64,000 nucleotides of DNA from contig NZ_GL882644.1 in the NCBI RefSeq assembly GCF_000195635.1, positions 1-64,000 of the forward strand, in the 5' to 3' direction. Below are positions 53,522 through 63,001 of the stretch, in pieces. The first letter of the stretch is position 1; every line of letters starts with the position of its first letter. The stretch comes from Bacteroides fluxus YIT 12057. Its GTDB lineage: Bacteria; Bacteroidota; Bacteroidia; Bacteroidales; Bacteroidaceae. Below the pieces are notes generated by a model that worked only from the letters and a program-made list of their open reading frames with translations, was not told the DNA's origin and made no database searches. The position numbers and the translations under genes are program-made.

Positions 53522-53571
53522 AGAATCTGTCCCCTCAGATTCACTCTAAACCTCGTTCGTAGCCGAAGCAC

Positions 53572-53602
53572 TTGATTATTCAAGAAATATCATGTACTTT
53601 TG
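53572..53602 (+). promoter_or_regulatory. dnaG promoter
   Basis: TTGA at 53572-53575 and TACTTTTG at 53595-53602 are 19 bases apart. The box overlaps an in-frame ATG at 53592, which is therefore upstream of the RNA start and cannot be the dnaG start. Confidence 0.7.
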
Positions 53603-53621
53603 CGCAAACATAAAAACAGCA

Positions 53622-55733
53622 ATGATAGACCAAGCCACCATAGACCGCATACTCGACGCCGCACAAATCACCGATGTAGTATCGGACTTCGTCACCCTGC
53701 GCAAGCGCGGCGTCAACTATGTGGGCTTGTGTCCTTTCCATGACGATAAAACCCCTTCCTTTTATGTATCGCCCTCCAAAGGGTTGTGCAAGTGTTTTGC
53801 GTGCGGAAAAGGTGGAAATGCCGTGCACTTCATCATGGAGCATGAGCAGATGTCCTATCCCGAAGCACTGAAATACCTTGCCAAGAAATACGGCATAGAA
53901 ATCAAAGAAAGGGAACTCTCCAACGAGGAAAAAATAGCGCAAAGCGAACGGGAAAGCCTGTTCATCGTCAACAGCTTTGCACGCGACTATTTCCGGAATA
54001 TCCTCCGCAACCATGTAGATGGACGCAGCATCGGCATGGCATACTTCCGCAACCGTGGTTTCCGGGATGACATCATCGAGAAGTTCCAGCTGGGTTATTG
54101 CACGGAAAGCCATGACGCCCTCGCACAGGAAGCTTTGCAAAAGGGCTATAAGAAGGATTTCCTTCTAAAAACCGGACTCTGTTATGAGACGGACGACCAT
54201 CGCCTGCGCGACCGTTTCTGGGGACGCGTCATCTTCCCGGTACATACTTTGTCCGGAAAAGTAGTAGCTTTCGGAGGGCGTGTACTTGCCGGTGCCACCA
54301 AAGGGGTGAAAGTAAAGTATGTCAACTCTCCCGAATCGGAAATCTATCATAAGAGCAACGAACTATACGGCATTTACTTTGCCAAGCAAGCCATTGTGAA
54401 GCAAGACCGTTGCTTCCTGGTGGAAGGCTATACGGATGTTATCTCCATGCATCAATCGGGCATCGAGAATGTAGTCGCTTCTTCGGGCACGGCGCTGACT
54501 CCCGGACAGATACGCATGATCCACCGTTTCACCAACAACATGACCGTACTTTACGACGGTGATGCCGCCGGTATCAAAGCGTCCATCCGAGGGATAGACA
54601 TGCTGCTGGAAGAGGGCATGAACATCAAAGTCTGCCTGCTCCCCGACGGTGACGACCCGGACTCCTTCGCACGCAAGCACAACGCTACTGAATTTCAGGA
54701 ATTCATACAGAAAAATGAAACAGACTTTATCCGTTTCAAAGCCAACCTGCTGCTGGAGGATGCAGGCAAGGATCCGATAAAACGTGCAGAACTGATAAGT
54801 AACCTGGTGCAAAGCATTTCGATTATTCCGGAAGCCATTGTACGTGATGTGTATATCAAGGAATGCGCCCAACTGCTGCGTGTAGAAGATAAACTACTGG
54901 TGTCCGAAGTTGCCAAACGCCGGGAAATGCAGGCCGAAAAACAGGCAGAGCGTGCCGAACGGGAACGCCGTTCCGCCAATGCCGCACGGGCGAATGCGGA
55001 AGCAGGCATCACTGACGGCGGCAATGCCCCTGCACAGGTTCCTGCCGGTGATTCGCAACCGTCCGGCACTTATCCCCCCGAAGCCTTTCCCCCTTCCGGT
55101 TTTCCACCCGAAGAAGCGGTTCCTTTCCCGCCGTCGGACGATTACGTGTCTTTCATTCCGCAAGATGGCAAGGAAGGGCAGGAATTTTATAAATACGAGC
55201 GGCTGATTCTGCAAATGCTAGTCCGCTATGGAGAGAGGGTGATGTGCAAAGTCCCCAATGGCGAAGGGCAGGAAATACCCGTCACCGTTACCGAATACAT
55301 CATAAATGATTTGAAGGAAGACGAACTTGCCTTCCACAATCCGCTTCACCGGCAAATCCTGTCGGAGGCTGCCGAACGCATACATAACGAAGGCTTTATA
55401 GCCGAACGTTATTTCGTGGCACACCCCGACCCCGTCATCAGCAAACTGAGCGTGGAACTGATCAGCAACCGCTATCAGTTGAGGAAATCACAGATAGAAC
55501 AAATGGTGACGGATGAAGAACGCCTTTATGAGCTAATCCCCCGGTTGATGATAAACTTCAAATATGCCATTGTCAGCGAGGAGTTGAAGCATATCATGTT
55601 TGCCCTGCAAGACCCCGCTGTGATCAACGACGAAACGCAATGCAACAGCATCATGAAACGCTATAATGAGCTGCGTGAGATTAAAAGCATCATGGCAAAG
55701 CGCTTGGGCGACAGAGTGGTAATAAGCTACTAA
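53622..55733 (+). CDS. dnaG: DNA primase
   Basis: This is a 703-residue protein from MIDQATIDRILDAA. It has a CHC2 zinc ribbon (CPFHDDKTPSFYVSPSKG, then CKCFACGKGG; Cys37, His40, Cys58, Cys61), the primase core, and a TOPRIM domain with LVEGYTDVISMHQ and LYDGDAAGIKAS. A Pro/Ala-rich linker (about 440-515) leads to the C-terminal helicase-binding region. It makes RNA primers at the replication fork. The ATG at 53592 lies in the promoter and is rejected as start. Confidence 0.96.
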   Translation: MIDQATIDRILDAAQITDVVSDFVTLRKRGVNYVGLCPFHDDKTPSFYVSPSKGLCKCFACGKGGNAVHFIMEHEQMSYPEALKYLAKKYGIEIKERELSNEEKIAQSERESLFIVNSFARDYFRNILRNHVDGRSIGMAYFRNRGFRDDIIEKFQLGYCTESHDALAQEALQKGYKKDFLLKTGLCYETDDHRLRDRFWGRVIFPVHTLSGKVVAFGGRVLAGATKGVKVKYVNSPESEIYHKSNELYGIYFAKQAIVKQDRCFLVEGYTDVISMHQSGIENVVASSGTALTPGQIRMIHRFTNNMTVLYDGDAAGIKASIRGIDMLLEEGMNIKVCLLPDGDDPDSFARKHNATEFQEFIQKNETDFIRFKANLLLEDAGKDPIKRAELISNLVQSISIIPEAIVRDVYIKECAQLLRVEDKLLVSEVAKRREMQAEKQAERAERERRSANAARANAEAGITDGGNAPAQVPAGDSQPSGTYPPEAFPPSGFPPEEAVPFPPSDDYVSFIPQDGKEGQEFYKYERLILQMLVRYGERVMCKVPNGEGQEIPVTVTEYIINDLKEDELAFHNPLHRQILSEAAERIHNEGFIAERYFVAHPDPVISKLSVELISNRYQLRKSQIEQMVTDEERLYELIPRLMINFKYAIVSEELKHIMFALQDPAVINDETQCNSIMKRYNELREIKSIMAKRLGDRVVISY

Positions 55734-55775
55734 GCTAAGCTAAATCAAGAAAAGACATACTCCATTACATCACCT

Positions 55776-55885
55776 CCTTTACATGAAGGCATAAAGGCAT
55801 TTACACTATGAGGTAAAGACCGTTACACTATGAAGAAACGACCGTTACATACTCAAGTAAAGCCATTTACATCAGTATGTAACCG
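55776..55885. repeat. Five-unit degenerate 22-bp tandem repeat (array 2)
   Basis: Units start at 55776, 55798, 55820, 55842 and 55864. Each has (C/T)TTAC or GTTAC at bases 3-7 and most have TAAAG or TAAAC near the end: for example CATTTACACTATGAGGTAAA and CCGTTACACTATGAAGAAAC. The array fills the space between dnaG and the convergent sigma-factor gene. The period equals that of the array at 51507. Confidence 0.7.
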
Positions 55886-55992
55886 ATATGTAAACAGAAC
55901 ACACTGATAATCAGAGTTATTTCAAATCCCGCCTAAATTCGGAACAGGAGAGGGAAAACTGAACTGAAACTATAAATGCTACAAATGAGATT

Positions 55993-56607
55993 TCAATGCA
56001 AGATGGAAATATTCCCGGCATTACCCAATTCGCCCAACAGCAGTACTGTAACCACAGGCAAGTAATCTTTCAGATTCTCCCTTAACAAATACAACGACTG
56101 CTGAATGCGATAGGCCACCGTCTTGGGCGAAACGTTCAATGCTTCGGCTATCTCTTTATAAGTCATCTGCTTGAAGCGGTGCATGACAAACGCTATCCGA
56201 TACGACTCCGGCAATGCACTGATAGCCTTTTCTATCCTCTTGGTGAGTTCTTCCATCTGATAGTAATGGATGTCTTCCAGCATTTCTTCCTGCTTTCTGG
56301 AGAAAAAGTAGGTTTCGGCACGGCTGATGATTTCTTTCTTGGTTATCAAGTTCAGAGACCGATGGTAAGTCATTTTAAAAAGATACTGGTTCAAAGAAGA
56401 TTCAATGATGATTTCCTCCCGTTTCTCCCACATCCAAAGCATCACTTCCTGTACGATTTCTTCAGCATCCTCCAACTCGACAAACCGATGGGCGTATGCA
56501 CACAACATGGGATAGTATTTCTTAAACAGGCGTTCGTACGCTTGCAACTCCCCCTCCCGAAGGGCTTTGAGCAGTACTTTATCTTCTTGGTTCTTACCTA
56601 TTTCCAT
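55993..56607 (-). CDS. ECF sigma factor
   Basis: This is a 204-residue protein from MEIGKNQEDKVLLKALREGE. Starts at 56655, 56631 and 56622 are in frame, but a perfect -7 box (TATCTTTG, minus, 56635-56642) puts the RNA start near 56628. Region 2 (YERLFKKYYPMLCAYAHRFV) and region 4 (ALPESYRIAFVMHRFKQMTY) are clear. It is transcribed divergently from its likely anti-sigma partner FecR. It should direct RNA polymerase to the susC promoter at about 57800-57945 when the transporter is occupied. Confidence 0.88.
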   Translation of the reverse strand: MEIGKNQEDKVLLKALREGELQAYERLFKKYYPMLCAYAHRFVELEDAEEIVQEVMLWMWEKREEIIIESSLNQYLFKMTYHRSLNLITKKEIISRAETYFFSRKQEEMLEDIHYYQMEELTKRIEKAISALPESYRIAFVMHRFKQMTYKEIAEALNVSPKTVAYRIQQSLYLLRENLKDYLPVVTVLLLGELGNAGNISILH

Positions 56608-56752
56608 TTCTTTCTCTTGCATGTTCTTCATCGGCAAAGATAATTCTTTTATCACTTATTTTAATAAAACACAATCTTTTTCTAAAAAAAACTATAATTT
56701 GTTTAGTAACCCTTTCTCGAAAATTGTCTCAATAATAGATGAACCGAAAGAT

Positions 56753-57769
56753 ATGACCGATACATATATAAATATAGAAGAGTTATTACCCACCTATTGT
56801 GAAGGGCTGGCAACTGCCGAAGAAGCCCGCCGGGTGGAAGAATGGATGGAGCTGGACGAAGCCAACCGTAAAATGGTAAAGCAGATACAAATGCTGAACA
56901 TGGCGGCCGACACACTGCATGTGATGCAATGTGTAGATAGCGACAAGGCATTTCAAAAGGTGAAAACCAAGATTGTAAAGAAGAGAATCTTCTGGTGGCA
57001 ATGGTCGCAACGAGTGGCTGCCATATTGTTCCTCCCGCTTCTGGTTACTACTTTGCTTATCGGCCTCGGTAACGAAAAACAGCCCGGAATAGCTCAAATA
57101 CTTGAGGTAAAAACCAATCCGGGCATGACTACCTCACTGGTTTTGCCCGACAGTACGGTGGTTTATCTGAATTCGGAATCCGTATTGCGCTATCCTTCGG
57201 TTTTCGGCAAGGACAGCCGGGAAGTGGAACTGGCGGGAGAAGCCTATTTTGATGTAACGTCTGATAAAGAGAAACGTTTTGTAGTGAACACGCCCCACCA
57301 GTCACAGATAGAAGTCTATGGAACCAGCTTCAATGTAGAAGCCTATGGCACCGACAACCATATTTCCACAACCTTGGTGGAAGGAAAAGTAGGGTTCCTG
57401 TTCAAGGAGAAAAACGGCGGCTCGCAAAAGATAGTCCTGAGTCCCATGCACAAATTGGTCTATAAGCCCCTGTCCGGCGAAACACAGATATACCAGACGA
57501 ACTGTGAATCGGAAACCGCCTGGAAAGAAGGAACCATCATCTTCAACAACACACCGATGAACGAAGTGCTCAATATTCTGAGCAAGCGGTTTAACGTGGA
57601 GTTCGTAGTCAGGAACAAGCATTTGGAGGAATACTCTTTCACAAGTTCGTTCACCACGCAACGTCTGGAACGGATTCTGGAATTCTTCAAACGGTCGTCG
57701 CGAATACACTGGCGCTATCTGGACAGCGATGAAGAGACGGATAAACAACAACGGATAGAAATCTATTAA
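56753..57769 (+). CDS. FecR-type anti-sigma factor
   Basis: This is a 338-residue protein from MTDTYINIEELLPTYCEGLA; upstream frame extension to 56567 is not credible. A cytoplasmic sigma-binding N-terminus is followed by one membrane segment (RVAAILFLPLLVTTLLIGLG), a FecR domain (LVLPDSTVVYLNSESVLRYP) and a C-terminal STN-interaction domain (NEVLNILSKRFNVEFVVRNK). It holds the ECF sigma until the STN domain of the SusC at 57946 signals. Its gene is divergent from the sigma gene, with 145 bases between. Confidence 0.9.
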   Translation: MTDTYINIEELLPTYCEGLATAEEARRVEEWMELDEANRKMVKQIQMLNMAADTLHVMQCVDSDKAFQKVKTKIVKKRIFWWQWSQRVAAILFLPLLVTTLLIGLGNEKQPGIAQILEVKTNPGMTTSLVLPDSTVVYLNSESVLRYPSVFGKDSREVELAGEAYFDVTSDKEKRFVVNTPHQSQIEVYGTSFNVEAYGTDNHISTTLVEGKVGFLFKEKNGGSQKIVLSPMHKLVYKPLSGETQIYQTNCESETAWKEGTIIFNNTPMNEVLNILSKRFNVEFVVRNKHLEEYSFTSSFTTQRLERILEFFKRSSRIHWRYLDSDEETDKQQRIEIY

Positions 57770-57830
57770 ATACCATATTGTTAACCCTTAATACTAAATT
57801 TGATGAAACAGAAACGTGCACCTTAAATCT

Positions 57831-57932
57831 AAAAAAACCATGCGGAAGATATGGGCGTATCTTCTGCATGGAAAAACGTACTCTTAAGGCTTGTTTCCCG
57901 ACAAGCCAAGTTAACCTTTTTATTTATCTTAG
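57831..57932 (-). ncRNA. Predicted antisense RNA over the susC leader (DonS-like)
   Basis: A 14-bp stem (57838-57851 with 57858-57871, one G-U pair, 6-base loop) is followed on the minus strand by seven T (57831-57837), a good intrinsic terminator for minus-strand RNA. Upstream on that strand, TAATTTTG (57939-57946) is preceded after 20 bases by TTG in GTTGG (57966-57970), a plausible promoter. The product would be about 100 bases and complementary to the susC 5' leader. DonS-class antisense RNAs occupy this place in ECF-controlled PULs of B. fragilis. No expression data are visible here. Confidence 0.6.
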
Positions 57933-57945
57933 TCTTTACAAAATT

Positions 57946-60900
57946 ATGCAAAAATCATTTAGCATCCAACTAATCCGGATGATAAACTCATCATGGCTAT
58001 CGTTTAACAGAACTCCATTGTTTATGAGACTATGTATTTTATTCCTTTTCTGCTCTTTGAGCCTGGCTCATGCAGCGGACACGTATGCACAGAAAACAAG
58101 AATCAGCATTGATGCCAACCGTCAAACTGTTGAGAGTGTGCTGAAACAAATCAAAACCAAGACCGGATTTGACTTCTTTTTCAACAACAAGCATGTGGAC
58201 TTGAACCGCCGCGTGTCGGTTTCTGTCAACGAAGGCAATGTATTCGACGTGTTGTCGAAAGTCTTTGCCGGAACCAATGTAAAGTATTCGGTGCTGGACA
58301 AGAAGATTATCCTTACCATCGACGAAGCAGACGGCATACAACAAAATGTGACCGTCAAGGTCAGCGGTAAAGTAGTGGACGCCACCGGCGAGCCCATAAT
58401 CGGAGCATCGGTCATAGAAAAAGGTACCACCAACGGCATCATGACCGATATTGACGGAAAATTCACACTGACCGTGAATTCGGTCGAATCAGAACTCGTC
58501 ATTTCGTATATCGGATATAAGACCCAGACCCTGAAACCACAGGCAGGAAAAATGATGGCAATTACCATGAACGAAAATGCCGAACTGCTGGACGAAGTGG
58601 TAGTAGTAGGTTATGGCACCATGAAGAAGAAGGATTTGACCGGCGCCGTTGCTTCCATCAAAATGGAAGATGCTCCGGTAGGTACGGTATCTACCATCAG
58701 CAATGTGTTGGCAGGTAAGGCAGCCGGACTACAAGTAAGTGCCGTAAGCGCCCAACCGGGTGGCGGTTCCAGTTTCCGCATCCGCGGCGCCGCATCAGTC
58801 AAGGCAGGCAATGACCCGCTGATCATTATCGACGGTTTTCCCATCAGCCCCACTGATGAAAATAAGATCAAGACCGGAAAATATGAAACCGGCAGTTCGG
58901 ACAATATCCTCGCTTCTATCAACCCCAATGACATCGAATCCATCGAGGTGCTGAAAGATGCCAGCTCTACTGCCATTTATGGTGCCCGTGCCGGTAACGG
59001 TGTCATCATCATCACCACCAAGAAAGGCGCTACCGGCGCTCCGAAAGTAACCTATTCGGGAACCGCTTCCGTCCAGACGCTGGCAGGTGAATATGACATG
59101 TTGAATGCACGCGACTTCATGCTGCAATCCAACCGTTATGCCAAAGAAGAATGGATGCGCTCGCAGAAGATAGGTATCTATGGCGGCAAGACAGAAGCTG
59201 ACGCTTCCAAGCCATACGCACCTTATTATACCGACGCCCAAATCAATGCACCGGCATACGACACGGATTGGTTCGACGCAATAACCCGTACCGGTTTCCA
59301 GACACAGCACAATATTTCTGTAAACGGCGGCACGGAATCCACCAAATACCTGGTTTCTGGAAACTTCTTCAAACAGAATGGGGTAGTGAAGAATAACGAC
59401 ATGGAACGCTATACAGGACGCATCAACTTGGAACAGAAAGTAAGCAAGTATGTAAAAATGGGCGTAAACATGACCATCTCACGCAATCAGACCAACAATG
59501 TGCCATTGGGCGCAGGACAGAACCAGGATGCCAGCATCATGGTAGCGGCAGCCCAGTTCAGCCCTATATTGCCTATCAAAGATGAAAACGGCGACTATAC
59601 ATTGAACTCCCAGGCAGCCTTCCTGCCCAATCCCGTTTCATTGCTCGAAATTACCGACAAGACTACCAAAGAAAGACTGCTCGCCACGGCTTTTGTGGAG
59701 GTGAAGCCCATCAACGACCTGACTTTGAAAGCTAATTTCGGTATCGACCGCAACTACCAGAAGCGTAGTGTATATATGCCCAAAACCACCTTGTATGGCC
59801 AGAAGAAGGGCGGACAGGCAGATGTCGCCCAATATGACAAATCGGATTATCTGATGGAACTTACCGCCAACTATACCAAGAGATGGGGCGAACATAACTT
59901 CAGCGCATTGGCAGGTTACTCTTTCCAGCGTTTCACTGACGAATCACTGGGAGCCGGCAACAGCCAGTTCCTCATTGACGGTTTCCTGTTCAACAACTTG
60001 GGTGCAGGTGCTTATCCGAAACCCTCAGTAAGCTCTTCGGCTTCCAAGGACGAAATGGCCTCTTTCTTCGGTCGTGTGAACTACTCATTCAAAGACCGCT
60101 ACTTGTTGACAGCCACGCTGCGTGCCGACGGTGCATCGAACTTTGCGAAAAACAATCGTTGGGGTTACTTCCCCTCAGTGGCCTTGGGATGGAGATTTAC
60201 CGAGGAAGAATTTATGAAACCACTGGAATCCGTACTTTCCAACGGTAAATTGCGCGTCAGCTATGGCCAGACAGGTAACTCGAACATCGGCAACCGCGCC
60301 ATCAGTTATTACGAAACCGGTAACAACAATGAATTCGGAGGAACAGAAACCGTAGGTGTTTATCTGAGCCAGCTGGGCAATCCCAACTTGAAGTGGGAAA
60401 CCACCACCGAATGGAACATCGGTATCGACCTGGGCTTCTTCAACAACCGTGTCAATGTAACGGCTGAATACTTCAATAAAATCGTTTCCGACTTATTGAG
60501 CGAACGCACACTGCTTACCTTCAATGAGGTAGATAAGATCTACGCCAACATCGGCAAGACGCAAAGCCAGGGATTTGAACTGACAATCAACACTACCAAC
60601 TTCAAGACCAAGGACTTCAGCTGGAACACGGACTTCACTTTCTCTTTGTATCGCGACCGTTGGAACACACGTGACGACAGTTGGAAACCTGCGGCTTATT
60701 CACAATATAACTCACCCATACGCTATAAATATGGCTATCTGTCGGACGGACTGATCCAGGCAGGCGAAGAAGTACCCTGGATGAAGGGCGCACTTCCCGG
60801 ACAAGTGAAGATTAAAGACATCGACGGATATGTATATAACGAAGACGGCTCTTACAAGGTGGACGAGCACGGTATTCCTTTGAAATCGGGCAAGCCCGAC

Positions 60901-61428
60901 GGCAAGCTGAACGAGGCCGACCAGGTGATTTACGGCAGTTCCGACCCGGGCTACCTGATGGGCTTGAACAATACTTTGCGTTACAAGAATTTCGATTTCA
61001 ACATCTACTTCTACGGACAGTTTGATGTATTGAGCAGCGGTTCCTACAAAGACCTTTGGTTGACAGGCTCCGACGGAATGACGGGTATCGTCAACATGTA
61101 TCGTGGCTACAATATGCCGGTCAGCGCCAAGGATGTATGGACCCACGACAATACAACGGCTTCACGCCCGGGATATTTCCAGGACAAAAGCACATACGGC
61201 GTCGGTGACTATTATCTGCAAAAAAGCTGGTTTGTACGTTGCCGCAACATAACGCTGGGCTATACCATCCCGGCAAAGAAGTTGGTTTCGAACATCCGCG
61301 TATATGCCGACATCAACAATCCCTTCACCATCACTCCATACAAGGGACTCGACCTTGAAACAGACAACTCGGTTTGGGCTTACCCCAACGTGAGAAGTTT
61401 TAGCTTGGGATTGGATATTACATTTTAA
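57946..61428 (+). CDS. SusC-like TonB-dependent transporter with STN signalling domain
   Basis: This is a 1160-residue protein from MQKSFSIQLIRMINSSWLSF. After a signal peptide (LCILFLFCSLSLAHAADTYA) comes an STN domain (about 45-130; RISIDANRQTVESVLKQIKT, then LNRRVSVSVNEGNVFDVLSK), then the beta-sandwich (VSGKVVDATGEPIIGASVIE), the TonB box (LLDEVVVVGYG), the plug and a barrel. STN-bearing SusC proteins signal to FecR/ECF pairs, present just upstream. ECF-type PULs are usually for host glycans. SusD follows 23 bases later. Confidence 0.93.
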   Translation: MQKSFSIQLIRMINSSWLSFNRTPLFMRLCILFLFCSLSLAHAADTYAQKTRISIDANRQTVESVLKQIKTKTGFDFFFNNKHVDLNRRVSVSVNEGNVFDVLSKVFAGTNVKYSVLDKKIILTIDEADGIQQNVTVKVSGKVVDATGEPIIGASVIEKGTTNGIMTDIDGKFTLTVNSVESELVISYIGYKTQTLKPQAGKMMAITMNENAELLDEVVVVGYGTMKKKDLTGAVASIKMEDAPVGTVSTISNVLAGKAAGLQVSAVSAQPGGGSSFRIRGAASVKAGNDPLIIIDGFPISPTDENKIKTGKYETGSSDNILASINPNDIESIEVLKDASSTAIYGARAGNGVIIITTKKGATGAPKVTYSGTASVQTLAGEYDMLNARDFMLQSNRYAKEEWMRSQKIGIYGGKTEADASKPYAPYYTDAQINAPAYDTDWFDAITRTGFQTQHNISVNGGTESTKYLVSGNFFKQNGVVKNNDMERYTGRINLEQKVSKYVKMGVNMTISRNQTNNVPLGAGQNQDASIMVAAAQFSPILPIKDENGDYTLNSQAAFLPNPVSLLEITDKTTKERLLATAFVEVKPINDLTLKANFGIDRNYQKRSVYMPKTTLYGQKKGGQADVAQYDKSDYLMELTANYTKRWGEHNFSALAGYSFQRFTDESLGAGNSQFLIDGFLFNNLGAGAYPKPSVSSSASKDEMASFFGRVNYSFKDRYLLTATLRADGASNFAKNNRWGYFPSVALGWRFTEEEFMKPLESVLSNGKLRVSYGQTGNSNIGNRAISYYETGNNNEFGGTETVGVYLSQLGNPNLKWETTTEWNIGIDLGFFNNRVNVTAEYFNKIVSDLLSERTLLTFNEVDKIYANIGKTQSQGFELTINTTNFKTKDFSWNTDFTFSLYRDRWNTRDDSWKPAAYSQYNSPIRYKYGYLSDGLIQAGEEVPWMKGALPGQVKIKDIDGYVYNEDGSYKVDEHGIPLKSGKPDGKLNEADQVIYGSSDPGYLMGLNNTLRYKNFDFNIYFYGQFDVLSSGSYKDLWLTGSDGMTGIVNMYRGYNMPVSAKDVWTHDNTTASRPGYFQDKSTYGVGDYYLQKSWFVRCRNITLGYTIPAKKLVSNIRVYADINNPFTITPYKGLDLETDNSVWAYPNVRSFSLGLDITF

Positions 61429-61451
61429 AAACCTATTAAAGAAACAATGCA

Positions 61452-62942
61452 ATGAAAAAGATATTTTCTATATTTTCGATAGCGTTAACGACGGCTGCCT
61501 GCTGCATCTCGTGCACAAATCTGGAGTCAGAAATGTATGATGTGATTAATCCGGGTATCTTCCCTACCACAGAAGATGATGCAAACTCTTTGGTGACCTC
61601 TGCGGCCTACGCTCCTTTCCGGTCCAACTGGTATTCGGGTTTATATGCTTCCTCGCAGGGAGGAATCCATGTAATCAGTGACATGACTACAGATATCGGC
61701 TACTGCCAATGGAACGATGTCGTATGGCCGGATATGCTGCAAGTCAACTTCACGGCCAAATCCTTTGGAGTCACGGATACTTATAAAAACTACATCCGCG
61801 ATATCAGCAAGATGACCTTAACAATGGACCGCATTGCCGGCATCCAGATGAAACAGGAAACTAAAGACCGTCTGAACGCCGAACTGCGTTGCGGACGCGG
61901 TTGGCTGGCTTATATATTGTATGACATGTATGGTCCCATCCAGATTGCATCTTTGGAAATGCTGAAAAATCCCACATCGGATGAAGTGGCTCCACGCGTT
62001 TCGAAAGAGGAAATGGTGAAATTCATCGAGGATGATTTAACGGCCGCCACTGCCCTGCCCGCTACCTATAAAACGTCCGACACCAATTACGGACGTTTCA
62101 CCAGGGGATTGGCTTATACCGTACTTATGAAGCTGTATATGCACGAACAGAACTGGGCAAAAGCAGTAGAATGCGGTCGCGAACTGATGAAACCGGAATA
62201 TGGATATGAACTGATGGATAACTACAAGGATATCTTTACACTGGAAAATGAAGGCAACTCCGAAGCTATCTGGTCCTGTATATGCAGCCGCAGCGTCAAT
62301 CAGCAGATGTGGCTGGCCCATGTGCTTTCAAGCGAGTATCCTACCAAGAATCCTGCTATCCAGAAGTGGGGCGGCTATCGTGTAATGTGGAACTTCTATC
62401 ACACCTTTGACGCGAAAGACAAGCGCCTTGAAGTGCTGATAGGTGACTTTATCGGTGAAGACGGCGTACACTATAACGAACAGAATCCGGGTTCGGTACT
62501 CATTGAAGGAGCAATGCCCGTGAAATATGGTGAAGACCCCGATGCCACCGGTGAAGAAAGCCAGATAGACTGGATTGTATATCGCTATGCCGATGTGCTG
62601 ACTCTGTTATCAGAAGCCATCGTCCGTCAAGGAAACGCAGTGACTCAGGAAGCCGTTGATTTATTGAACAAGGTACACACCCGCGCAGGACTGACCGCTT
62701 ATGCCACTGCCGACTTTGCCAGCCCGGCCGCTTTCCTCGACGCCGTATTGATGGAACGCGGACATGAGTTGTGGTTCGAAGGTACCCGCCGGACCGACTT
62801 GATTCGCTACGGAAAATACATCGAGTATGCCCGCAAATACAAGAACTCGGTTACAGCACAGGATTACATGAATGTGATGCCGTTGCCGCAGGCCGTAATC
62901 AATGAAAGTAAAGGCAAGATCGCTCAAAATCCCGGATACTAA
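61452..62942 (+). CDS. SusD-like glycan-binding lipoprotein
   Basis: This 496-residue RagB/SusD protein has a signal peptide with a Cys-rich lipobox (LTTAACCISC) followed by TNLESEMYDV. The N-terminal TTEDDANSLVTSAAYAPFRS and C-terminal LLNKVHTRAGLTAYA, LMERGHELWFEGTRRTDLIR and AQNPGY are family hallmarks. It caps the adjacent SusC. It differs strongly from the SusD at 36344, so a different glycan is likely. Confidence 0.92.
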   Translation: MKKIFSIFSIALTTAACCISCTNLESEMYDVINPGIFPTTEDDANSLVTSAAYAPFRSNWYSGLYASSQGGIHVISDMTTDIGYCQWNDVVWPDMLQVNFTAKSFGVTDTYKNYIRDISKMTLTMDRIAGIQMKQETKDRLNAELRCGRGWLAYILYDMYGPIQIASLEMLKNPTSDEVAPRVSKEEMVKFIEDDLTAATALPATYKTSDTNYGRFTRGLAYTVLMKLYMHEQNWAKAVECGRELMKPEYGYELMDNYKDIFTLENEGNSEAIWSCICSRSVNQQMWLAHVLSSEYPTKNPAIQKWGGYRVMWNFYHTFDAKDKRLEVLIGDFIGEDGVHYNEQNPGSVLIEGAMPVKYGEDPDATGEESQIDWIVYRYADVLTLLSEAIVRQGNAVTQEAVDLLNKVHTRAGLTAYATADFASPAAFLDAVLMERGHELWFEGTRRTDLIRYGKYIEYARKYKNSVTAQDYMNVMPLPQAVINESKGKIAQNPGY

Positions 62943-62954
62943 TCAATAAGTAAA

Positions 62955-62990
62955 GGCTGCTTGAGGATTTACCTTGGGCAGCCTTTTTTT
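62955..62990 (+). terminator. Intrinsic terminator between susD and nagX-like gene
   Basis: GGCTGC (62955-62960) pairs with GCAGCC (62978-62983), followed by seven T. It ends 11 bases before the next ATG. Read-through is needed for that gene, so it likely lowers its expression relative to susCD. Confidence 0.75.
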
Positions 62991-63001
62991 ACACCAACCT
63001 C

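Noticed and set aside
53523-53542. GAATCTG/CAGATTC hairpin as a terminator after tyrA
   Set aside because: No T-tract follows it; termination there is not supported.
53597-53608. TTTTGCGCAAAC at the dnaG promoter as another copy of the PUL operator
   Set aside because: Only the first half-site is present, it overlaps the -7 box instead of lying 26 bases upstream, and dnaG is a housekeeping gene.
57778-57945. Upstream extension of the second SusC by 56 residues
   Set aside because: The extension precedes the signal peptide, spans the hairpin region and has no family similarity; the start at 57946 gives the normal architecture.
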